DNA of 64,000 bases from Chelonoidis abingdonii (Eukaryota > Chordata > Testudines > Testudinidae): NCBI RefSeq assembly GCF_003597395.2, contig NC_133774.1, positions 35,994,759 through 36,058,758 of the forward strand. Reading direction: 5' to 3'. A program made the translations under genes and the position numbers. The stretch's first letter is position 1. Every line of letters starts with the position of its first letter. The notes beneath the pieces were generated by a model. The model was given only the letters and a program-made list of their open reading frames with translations, was not told the origin of the DNA and did not search any database. This document shows positions 43,801 to 55,800 of this stretch, one piece after another.

Positions 43801-46800
43801 ATTAGTTTAATGCATATATACTTAGAAATGCACGCAGTCTATATGCACTGCACTACTGTTTCCCCCCCCCCCCCCCAGTCAAGCCAGGATCAATATTGCT
43901 TGCCAGAAATTATTTCCTGATACAGTGAACATTTTCAGTGTAAAAAACCTCTATTAGAATTAATGCAACAAGGGTTTTCAATCCTGAAATTCTCATAATA
44001 TACATCAAAAATAAAGTTTCTTTTAGAATGCTTTTATAAAAGCAGTCATAATGTAGATTGTTTTAATCTCTGAGCAACCGAGGGGACTATACATGCATTA
44101 AAAGGTCTGAAATGTATTAACACTGAAACAGTATTTTGTTTGCATAAAATTTATTAAACAACATTTACTGAACAAGGTTTCTTTCCTTGATAATCCCACT
44201 CCCACTGACATGCTTGGGCCTCCCCTTCTCCTCCCTGAGATTTGCTCCTTGTGTCTTGTCTCTTCATCTGTGATTTTAGGCTTGGCAAATCTTACATTTC
44301 TTGTTAAACTACTTTTCCCTCTTTTCTTGAAATCTATTATTTTCAGTAACTATTCCTAATTTGCTCTCAGCAGTGTGTCAATTCCCTTTCTAACTTTAGC
44401 TGTTGTCCTACATCTTGCTTTATACTGCAAGCTCCTTGGGCGGGGAATGTTGTCTGCTCTGTTTGGAAAGAGCCCTGTATATGTACAGCATTAAATATCA
44501 ATAGGTAGCTTAGTACTCCCTTACAATAAAACGTCCACTGGTCAAGACAACATGCACTTGAAAAGAATTGCTGTATAATTTTTTACATTGAGATAACACA
44601 TACGTCTTCACCAAAGAGTTGACAGTCTAAAGAGACAACACACAGATAAGAATGTGGAAGTAGGTGGGTAAAGGTGAGTGACAAAATGCAGTTCAGTTTT
44701 GAAGTTCAGCGTATCTTGGATTTCAAAATTTTTGTGAATATGTTTTAAATTAAGATAGTATCTCTTCAGGCCTGAGAGAGAGCATGCAAGGGTTTAAAAA
44801 GGCTCTGCTGAAACATGTTTTAAGGACGTAGAGATGAGTAGGGACAGATAGCATAGTACAGGTCAAAGTACGACTGTTACTTTGACTACATATTTTTGAT
44901 ACTTCTTTCTAACTAAGTCACCAAGCAGAAAACCTTTTTTTTTTTTTAAACAAACAGTACTATACACAATACATTAACCCTTTGTGAAAAGCTGACTGAT
45001 AAAGAGTAGGGTACTTTCATTTGTAAGCTTGTCGGTTTAGTCAATATTAGATTTATTGGCCTTCATTTCTAGCCACATTTCTGTGTGCCTTATTTAGGAC
45101 CCAGTGCATTTTTTTTTTTTTTAAAATCACACTGATTTCATGGACAAGGCATTGATGGTTCTGAAGATGAATTGCACATCCAAGTATATTTCACATTATG
45201 TTCCATGTATATACCACTACAGGCATGTAAGGTGTTTGCAAAATTGGTAAGTCCTGGTCTAATGGGGTTTACACCAATGTGCAACTGCTTTCAAGATTGT
45301 CACATAATTGCCTCTAATTAATCAAATACTGATATAAATACAAGATGCTTACCTTCTCTTGGTAGAGCAGCCATCCATATGTCTGCAAATCTCTGTTTAC
45401 TGAGGAGGGATGCACTTGTGCTTTACCTTGAGCAGTTTCCACCATGCATGCCAATTTTTCTGTGATATCTACAGACTTTGTATACATTATCTTCCCCAAG
45501 TTGTCATATAGCCCAGCAGTCAGCACAGCTTTAAGAAGGGCTATTTCCTGAAGAGAAAGGAATTGCGTGGTTCCGTTTCCTTCCCATGTATGATGAGTTG
45601 TAGGTGCTGCAAATCCTGCTGCCCTGACCACCTTTATTAATTCTTGTTTCACATCCTGAAATCAGTTTTGACCAAAACAGGTACATTAATAACTTAATAG
45701 TAAAATACTGATTATAAAAAGGGACACTATCAAGCCACCAGCACACTCAGACTCCTCCCCAATATTCCCAACTCACAGTGAAGAGACTCAGACTTATCTA
45801 GAAAAAATTAGTCATATCTGCAGAGACCTTGGAATCCTGGCTGTTTGGATGAGTAACTAAAACAAAAATCAGGTGTCTAGGATTCAGGCACTGAGAATGT
45901 GGGGCTGAAAGTGATGCAAGTAGGTCTCTGTCTCCCAGCTATTTAGAAGACAAACTGACAGCAAAAAAATGCACACATTTATGTTATGCACCCTTCACCT
46001 ATTTCCTGGGGATTAGTCGGGGAAAGAACTATTGGAGCCTTCATCTTGGAGGCAAAATTGCATTTAGAAAAGTCAGGATTTGGCATCACAGAATCATAGA
46101 AATTCAGCCTGGAAGGGACCTTGAAAAGTTATCTAGTTCAGCCCCGCATGCTGAAGCATGACCACATATACCTAGACTACCCCAGACAAGTGTTGGTGTA
46201 ACCTGTTTTTAAAAAACCACCAATGATGGGGATTCCACAATCTCTCTTAAGTAATCTATTCTAATACCTATCATCTTCCAAGCTTGACAGTGAAATACAA
46301 GTACTTAGTAAATATAAGGAACGATACAGGCTAACCATGTGTTATTTTATTTACCCTTGTTAAGTAATATTTTACTTAACATGTTTTATTTTGTATAAAG
46401 TACTGTAGTATGAACTTCGTCAGAGCAACTCTAGGCAAACATGCATATCAATGGGGCTTGCACCTCAAAAAGCGTAAAGGATAGATTTAGCCAGTCTGAA
46501 TAAGAATCTAAGCTACTCATCGATTCTCAACATTCTATTTGCCCGTATTTGTTATCTTGTCTGTATACTAACATGAGTACTGTATATCACTGCTTTAAAG
46601 TTATATGCTGAATTTTCTGAGGAAAATTAACAGTCATCCTTCCTGGGCAGAATCACATGGCTTGTATCTTGATATACCTCCAGAGTTAACAGTGAGGTTC
46701 TGTTAAGAAAATTCCTTCTGCAGTAAGCCATTTCAGTGCGATACCCTCCTTCTTGACGAGCCTTTTTCCACCTAGACAAAAAGTCTTGGTTTACTATGAT

Positions 46801-49800
46801 TACAAAAGTAACACTGATGGCGATCTACAAAGAGATGAGGAATCCAAGTTCAAATACATAAAAAAAAGTGATAATGACTCTTACAAAGGATCCTCCACTG
46901 ACAATGATAAAACACTAACTGGTATCATCTGGATCAGTAATGTATGTCTACCAGAGATCAGGAGAGGACAAGCATTTCACGTTATGTAAAATTACATGCC
47001 CATGAATAAACAAAGGTGTTTCTTCTTTAAACTGACAGATGATTGTATGTTCTGAGAGTTGGAGATAGAATAGCAATGATCCTAGCTGAAAGTCATGAAG
47101 AATGTAACCTTAATTGGTAGTTGCTGGTTTTTTTGTGTGTGTTTGTTTTAAAGTGTAGCTCACTACAAAACAGCTACTGAAATACCTGAAACATTAGGAC
47201 ACCACAAGCAGTATGCTTCTGCATTGCTGCCATAAGTGGTGTTAGAAGGCCAAGTGGCTAACCAATTGGGCCATTTATTAATCCTCAAGTAACATAGTAC
47301 TTATCAGAAATTTCTGCTATTCTAAAAGGAAATGTACAAAACCATTTAGGATCATGTATTTAATAGCAATATTTAAAGGATACACCATTACTGACAGTCA
47401 CTCAAAAGGTTCTATTTGCTTTAAGTTTTAATATTTTAGAAAAGAATATTTACCCTAGGTAAGTACTGTAAATTGTCAGATGATCTGAGTTTGCCAATGC
47501 CAGGGAAGATTTTGCAAGATCTGCTTCATCTTTTCTACCAATTGGTGTAGTAAAAGGGGATTTTTCTGTCATTACAGCAGCTAAAGTTGCCTGTAATCAA
47601 TAGCAAAATATTAAGAAGTTAAAGTATAAATGACATAAACAAAATTTAAAATAGTAGGCTTCAGGCTTTTTACCACACTTAAATAAATAAAAATCTAGAT
47701 TTCCTGTTTCAACAAGACTTACCATAATCCTTGTCTTGCTTCACATTAAGTCACAAGGACAGAGTGATTGCATTTTAGATAGTATATTACAGTGTAAGAT
47801 TCACTGAAGACATTGTACTTACACAGCACCTTGAAATATTTTAAGAAGTACTTTCCCACCATTAGTTATTAAATCTCAACACGTGTGTGAAGCAGGTAAG
47901 TATTTTTATACCTTTTCATAGATAGGTAAAATGAAGTACCCAGAGAATAAGTGACCTGTCCCAAATCAAACCAACTTAGCGGTACAAATAGGACTAGAAC
48001 CATAGAATCTGAACTTCCAGTTCCTTTTTTCAACTAAGGGCTCACACTTCCTCTTACTATGTACAGGCAACTAGGATACGTGAAAAGTGTAAAGAGTCTA
48101 TTGTATAATGATAATTTTAAGGTTGGACTGAGTCATAACAAGACCTGATCAGGTGTAATAGTAGACAAGGGTTTGCACTTCATTCTCAGATCTGCACTTC
48201 ACGGTAGGTTCCTTGATTTAGTAGAATTTTGTAATAGTGATGTTCCTCTCGCACTGTTTCTATAGCAAGTACAGTGATATCTGAGTGACGGTACTTGAAA
48301 ATTATTGAAGTAATATTTCAGTAGCGAAGAGAGGCATTTTGATAAACGGATTGCAAAGTTAGCTAGATTCACTCCTGGGTCTTTAAGATGGGAACTACAG
48401 GCTTTTATAGTGTAATAAGTATTGAATATTTGTTTGCATCCTGAGTATTTTATTATATAAAACTTTCCCTAAACACAAAACCTACACACAACCATTTGTT
48501 GGATTTTGCTAACTATTTTTTGGCAACTAGTGGGATTCTGTTTTACATAGGGGAATCAGATTAAGTTGTATATGGTGCAAAGGATCTAAACTGCATTTAA
48601 ACTATTGCTACATTTGCTGGAGAAGAAGGGACAGTTTCCAGCACTGAGTAGTTGGATATGGTGAAAATGGGTGGAATGGGTTTGCTTTTGAAGGGAAGAA
48701 TGTGTAGTGCATATTGATGCTACCATGAACTGTTTGTTTTTAAATAATTTTAAAAGGACACTAATCTGAAGTCTGACAACTTAAAAAGCAGTTTCAGGTC
48801 CCACATCAGCACCTGAGTGCAACAAAAATCATAAGGTGTTTCAGATTTTGAAAGCACTGTATTTTCTCACCCCTGTTGCTCTGTGGAACAACAACAAAAA
48901 CAGACTGAAAATGAGTACACCTAAGTGCTGCCAAATGTTCAAAGTAAAACTGAAAAATAACCATCTTAAGTACTGCTTGTAACAACCATCGGTCAAAGTT
49001 TCAGACAGATGTGACTTCGATTGTCATTGTCCCTTTAAAACCGCGAAGAAGATAGTTTATGTTAACACTGCACTTCACAGGCTCACTAGTAGACAGAACT
49101 GGAAGAGTGACTAGAGCATTGAGTCTGGCCACTTTCTTTTGTGCGCGCAGGGACGGGGTGAGGAAGAATAATTGATAAATAAAAATACCAATCTGCTTTC
49201 TTAAAAATAAGCATAGAAACGAGAGCACTAACCAAAAACTGCATTCAAGTGATTTTTTTTTAGTTCAATGTGTTGTGTCCTCATTTCCTATATTTTATTC
49301 CAAGAGTTTTTGTAAGAAAGCAAATTTCATAGAAATTCACCCATAGAAATTCACTGTCTCAAGGTTTTTAGCATTGTTTTTATCATAATCGTCGAGATGA
49401 AAACTGCAATACCTATCAACTTACCACAGGATCCAAGCAACCAAATATGGCACCAAATATAAGCATTTTGCCAATCTTTACATTGACAGGTAATGCTGCA
49501 AGGTGCTGGCCCAATGGAGTCAGTTTGGGCTCACTTAATTCACAAGCCCCAATTTTCCGTAGCAGGTTCATTGCATTGCTGATTACTTGAGGCTGTGGAG
49601 GGTCTAATGCACTGGAGAGGAAATCCTCAGGAGAACCAAGATTGCATTTCTGTGGATTAAATGGATAGACAATTCAATCTAAACCTATCTGGTAAATGTT
49701 AACCAAAAGATAACAATAAAAATAGATATTTTTAAAATGATGGGCTGCAAAGACATCTAGAACGCATGTTGCCTATTCAGTCATTCTGAGGCCAACCATC

Positions 49801-52800
49801 CTCCTCTTCCCACACCCCCCCATTCACCTTCCTCATACGTGCCAAGTCTTCCCTGATGCAGGACTGCAGCAGGCCCACACAGTGACATTAGGATGGCTCC
49901 ACTGTAGAGGGACGGCCAGAGTGTAGAGAAAGTGAACAAGAGATTATGCACCTATCATGCACAGCTTCAGTCTGGCCTTTATGGCAGAACTACAGAGGTG
50001 GCGATGCATTGGCATGGTCGGTAGTCTGGAACTCCATGACTCTATTAGCCCAAATTTATATGTAGAAGATATGCACATGCCTTGCACCCCATATTCCTGG
50101 GTTGGGAAAGAAGGATTCCATCCCTCTGCTTAGTTCCCTCATGCACATTCCATACATTTGTAATATGGACAGGGACTGGGATTTGGCCCTTTAACAGGGA
50201 CCTTCCTTCATAAACCATTTCCTTCAGATTGATGTTGGGAAGAAATGTGAATGATTCCATTCTGAAGATTAGATAGTATTATATTCTAATAGATGAGTTA
50301 CCCCGCCCAGCAACATGCTCTGGATTTTTTAAAGTGAATATATATATAGTGGATTTTCCACTAAGGGTATGTCTATACTACGGGATTATTCCGATTTTAC
50401 ATAAACTGGTTTTTTAAAACAGATTGTATAAAGTCGAGTGCACGCGGCCACACTAGGCACATTAATTTGGCGGTGTGCGTCTATGTACCGAGGCTAACAT
50501 CGATTCCCAGAGCATTGCATTGTGGGTAGCTATCCCATAGTTCCTGCAGTCTCTCCCGCCCATTGGAATTCTGGGTTGAGATCACAATGCATGATAGAGC
50601 AAAAACAGCGTCGCGAGTGATTCTGGGTAAATGTCATCACTCAATCCTTCCTCCGTGAAAGCAATGGCAGACAATCATTTCGCGCCCTTTTTCTCTGGAT
50701 TGCCCTGGCAGATGCCATAGCATGGTAACCATGGAGCCCGTTTAGCCTTTTTTCACTGTCACTGTATGTGTACTGGATGCTGCTGACAGATGCAGTATTG
50801 TAGTGCTACACAGCAGCATTCATTTGCCTTTGCAAGGGAGCAGAGACAGTTACCAGCCCTATTGCACTGTCTGCTGCTTTGGAAATTGGCAATGACGGTT
50901 ACCAGTCATAGTGTACCATCTCCTGCTGTCATAGGTGCTCCTGGTGCTCGCTGGTGTCATAGGTGCTCCTGGTGTCACAGGTGCTCGCTGAGGTCGGTCG
51001 GGGGCGCATGGACAAAAATGGGAACGACTTCCCAGGTCATTCCCTTCTTTATGTTTTGTCTAAAAATAGAGTCAGTCCTGCCTAGAATATGGGGCAAGTA
51101 TACTAGAGAACCAGAGAGCACAGCTGCTCTAGACAGGGAAAAGCCCCTGTGCGAACTTTGATTCATTTCTGCTTGTCCCAGCGTGGAGCGCTGTTATCAG
51201 CACGGAGTGACAATGCAGTCCCAAATTCCAAAAAGAGCTCCACAATGGACTGTCAGGTGGAGATACTGTATCTGATCGCTGATAGGGGAGAATCTATCAA
51301 AGCCTCTGTTAGAGAGACGATGCCAAAGCATAATCTCCAGGCTATTGATAGACAGATCACAGCAGGGCTCAGCACAGTGCTGTGTGACAAGCGTAACGAT
51401 ACAATCAATAGGGATGCTGAGGATTGAAACGACCCAGCTTCCCACAGTCCGCCCAAAGTGTGCATTCTTGCAGCCTGACGCTTCCCAGATGCCTGAATGG
51501 TCAAAAACATTGTCTCTCCCCCAGTAGTTCAGGCAATATTGTCTCATCAATTTACACACACCCCATACCCCTCAGAAAAGGGAAAAAGATTTCTCGCCTT
51601 CTTTTCAATGTACAGCTTACTGGATGCCTGGAGACGGGTGTGCTGGAGCGCTAAAACAGCAGCATCCTGCTCGTCTCCTATCTCCCTCCCCGGTGGCAGA
51701 TGGTACGGTACAAAATGACTGATGCCTCCCTTCTATCTCATCCGTGATTCCTTGGCTGCCTCTGGTCAGCCGGGGCGCCTGGTGTGCAAAAATGGAAATG
51801 ATTTCCCTGGTCATTCCTTTTTAACTTTTGTGTCCTGAGATCCCCGACACGAGTCCTGGCAGGATTGGTGCAATAGCTCGCTCGGTAACCATCATCCTCA
51901 TTAGCGCTGGAGGCTGAGCTCCTCTCCTCCCCACCCCTTCATGTCTAATGGAGAATTCGTGGACTATCATAGCAGCGTGGAGGCTGTGCTCCTCTCCCCC
52001 TCCCCCACCCTTTAATGAGTAATGAAATTTTGCCTGAAATATCTTAGCAAGCTGGAGGCTGCCTCCCCCTCATTTATTCTCACTAAAAGTCAGTGTTTTC
52101 TTATTTCCTCATTTTTATTACTTCATCACACAAATGGGGAGGATTAATTGCCACGGTAGCCCAGGAGAGGTGTGGGGAGGAGGGAAACAACGGGTGGGTT
52201 GTTGCAGGAGGCACCCCTTAGTAATGGCATGGCAGCCTATCATTTTTAGCGGATCTCTGGGCATCTGACACGGAGCAGCTGTGCTCTTCTGGTTTCTCTA
52301 TAGACTTGCCCCATATTTCTTAGGCAGGACTGACTCTATTTTTAGACAAAACATAAAGAAGGGAATGACCTGGAAGTCTTCCCATTTTTTGTCATCGCCC
52401 CCGACCCGACCTCAGCGAGCACCTGTGACACCAGGAGCACCTATGACCACCAGCGAAAGCACCAGGAGCACTATGGACAGCAGGAGATGGCTACACTATT
52501 GAACTGGTAACCGTCATTGCCAATTCCAAAGCAGCAGACAGTGCAATAGGGCTTGGTAACTGTTATCTCTGCCTCCCTTTGCAAAGGCAAATGCAAATGC
52601 TTGCTGTGTAAGCACTACAAATACTGGCATCTGTCCAGCAGAATCCAGTTAACATACAGTGCACAGTAAAAAGGACCTAAACGGACTCCATTGGTTACCA
52701 TCTTATGGCATTGTGCCAGGCAATCCAGAGAAAAAAGGTGCGCGAAATGATTTGTCTGCCATTGCTTTCACGGAGAAGGATTGACAGTAACGTGATGACA

Positions 52801-55800
52801 TTTACCAGAATCACTCGCGACGTGTTTTTGCTTCTATCATGGCATTGTGATCTCAACTTCCAGGATTCCAAAATGGGCGGGAGAGACCCTGCAGGAACTA
52901 TGGGATAGCTACCCACAATGCAGGCATGCTCTGGGATCGATGTTAGCCTCGCGGTACATAGCGCACACCTGCCAATTAATGTGCCCTAGTACTCAGTGGG
53001 CCGCTTGCACTCGACTTTATACAAGATCTGTTTTAAAAACCAGTTTATGTAAAATCGAATTTAATTCGTAGTATAGACATTACCTTAGTGGAAAGGTGTG
53101 GTGTGTGGTTGGTAAAATCCAGAGCATGTTGGTGGGCGGAGCTGGGTGCGTAACTCAATCTATGTAGAATATAATACTATCTAATCTTTCAGAATGGGAA
53201 TCATTTCACATTTCTTCCCAACATCAATCTGAAGGAAACTCGGTTTATGAAGGAAGGTCCTTGTCAAAGGGCCAAATCCCAGTCCTGTCCATATTACAAC
53301 ATGTATGGAATGTGCATGAGGGAAACTAAGAGGGGATGGCTCTCTCTTCCCAACCAGAATATGGGGTGCAAGGCAATGTGCATATTCTTCTACATATTAA
53401 ATTTGGGCTATAGAGTTCATTGGGGAGTTCCAGGACTACCGACCATAGACCATGCATCGCCACCATCTGTAGTCGTCTGCATAAAGGCCGAGGATGAAGC
53501 TGGCATGATAGGTGCATAATCTCTTGTTCACTTTCTCTACACTCTGGCCGTCCCTCTACAGTGGAGCCATCCTAATGTCCAACTGTCCTGTGGGCCTGCT
53601 GCAGCTCCTTCATCAGGAGACTTGGCACGTTAATGAGGAAGGTGATTGGGGGGTGTGGGAAGAGGAGGATGGTTGGCCTCAGAATAGACTGAATAGGCAA
53701 CATGGCCGTTCTAGATGTCTTCTTGCAGCCCATCATTAAATATCTATTTTTATTGGTTATCTTTTTGGTTAACATTTACCAGATAGGGTTAGATTGAATT
53801 GTCTATCCGATGTTTGTTGGTTCTCTGGGATTCCTCTCCAGTGCATTATGGACCCTCCACAGGCCTCAAAGTAATACAGCAATGCAATGAACCTGCATAC
53901 GGAAAATTGGGTTGTGAATTAAGTGAGCCCAAAAACTGACTCCATTGGGCCAGCACCTTGCAGCATTACCTGTCAATGTAAAGATTGGCAAAATGCTCTA
54001 TATTTCGGTGCCATATTTTTGTGCTTGGTATCCTGTGGTAAGTTGATAGGTTTTGCAGGTTTTCATTTCTCGACGATTATGATAATAAACAATGCTAAAA
54101 AANNNNNNNNNNNNNNNNNNNNNNNNNTTTTAGCATTGTTTTTTCATAATCGTCGAGATAATGAAAACTGCAAAACCTATCAACTTACCACAGGATACCA
54201 AGCAACCAATATATGGCACCGAAATATAAGCATTTTGCCATCTTTACATTTGACAGGTAATGCTGCAAGGTGCTGGCCCCAATGGAGTCAGTTTTGGGCT
54301 CATTAATTCACAACCCAATTTTCTGTATGCAGGGTTCATATGCATTGCTGATTACTTTGCAGGCTCTGTGGAGGGTATAATGCATGGAGAGGAAATCTCA
54401 GAGTAACCAATTCATCGGCGATTAACATGGATAGACAATTCAATCTAACCTATCTCGGTAAATGTTAACCAAAAAGATAACCAATAAAGAATAGATAATT
54501 TTTAAATGATGGGCTGCAAAAGACATTCTAGAACGCATGTTGCCTATTCAGTCATTCTGAGGCCAAACCATCCTCCTCTTCCCACACCCCCCCTATCACC
54601 TTTCCTCATACACGTTGCCAAGGTCCCTGATGAAGGGCTGCAGGCAGGCCCACACAGTTGACATTAGGATGCTCATGTTAGAGGGACGGCCAGAGTTTAG
54701 AGAAAGTGAAAAGTTATCACCTAGTCATGCCAGCTTCAGTCCTCGGCCTTTATGGCAGACACTACAGAGGTGCGCGATGCATGGCTATGGTCGGTAGTCT
54801 GAACTCCCCATGACTCTATAGCCCAAATTTATATATGTAGAATAATATGCACATTGCCTTGCACCCCATTTCTGGTTGGGAAGAGGATGCCATCCTCCTC
54901 TTAGTTTCCCTCATGCACATTCCATACAGTTGTAATATGGACAGGACTGGGATTTGGCCCTTTAGACAGGACTTCCTTCATAAAACCATTTCCTTCAGAT
55001 TGATGTTGGGAAGAAATGTGAATGATTCCATTCTGAAGATTAGTAGTATTATATTCTACATAGATTGATGTTACGCACCCAGCTCCAGACCAACATGCTC
55101 TGGATTTTTTAAAGCACACACATACCTAATTGGATTTCCACTAAGGGTATGTCTATACTTGACGAATTAAATTCGATTTTACATAAACTGGTTTTTAAAA
55201 CAGATTGTATTAAAGTCGGAGTGCGACAGCGGCCCACTAGACTAGGGCACATTAATTTGGCGGTGTGCGTCTATGTACCCGAGGCTAAACATCGATCCAG
55301 AGCATTGCATTGTGGGTAGCTATCCATAGTTCCTGCAGGGTCTCTCCCGCCCATTGGAATCTCTGGATTGAAGATCACAATGCATGATAGAAGCAAAACA
55401 CGTTCGCGAGTGATTCTGGTAAATGTCATCGTACTGTCAATCCTTCTCCGTGAAAGCAATGTGCAGACAAATCATTCGCGCACCTTTTTCTTGGTTGCCC
55501 TGGCAAATGCCATAAGATGGTAACCAATGGAGCTCCGTTTAGGCCTTTTTCACTGTCACTGTAGTGTTACTGGTCTGCTCGGACAGATGCCAGTATTGTA
55601 GTGCTTACACAGCAGCATGCATTGCCTTGCAAAGGGAGCAGAGATACAGTTACCAGCCCTATTGCACTGTCTGCTTGCTTTGGAATTGGCAATGACGGTT
55701 ACCAGTCATAGTGTACCATCTCCTGCTGTCTAGTGCTCCTGGTGCTTCGCTGGTGGTCATAGGGTGCTCCTGGTGTCACAGGTGCTCGCTGAGGTCGGGT

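Noticed and set aside
46753..46989. 78-aa plus-strand ORF in a DHX29 intron
   Set aside because: Starts antisense to a real DHX29 exon and has no known family or splice support.
53923..54306. 127-aa plus-strand ORF across the gap
   Set aside because: It reads through the 25 Ns and is composed of the two inverted copies of a DHX29 exon and intron.
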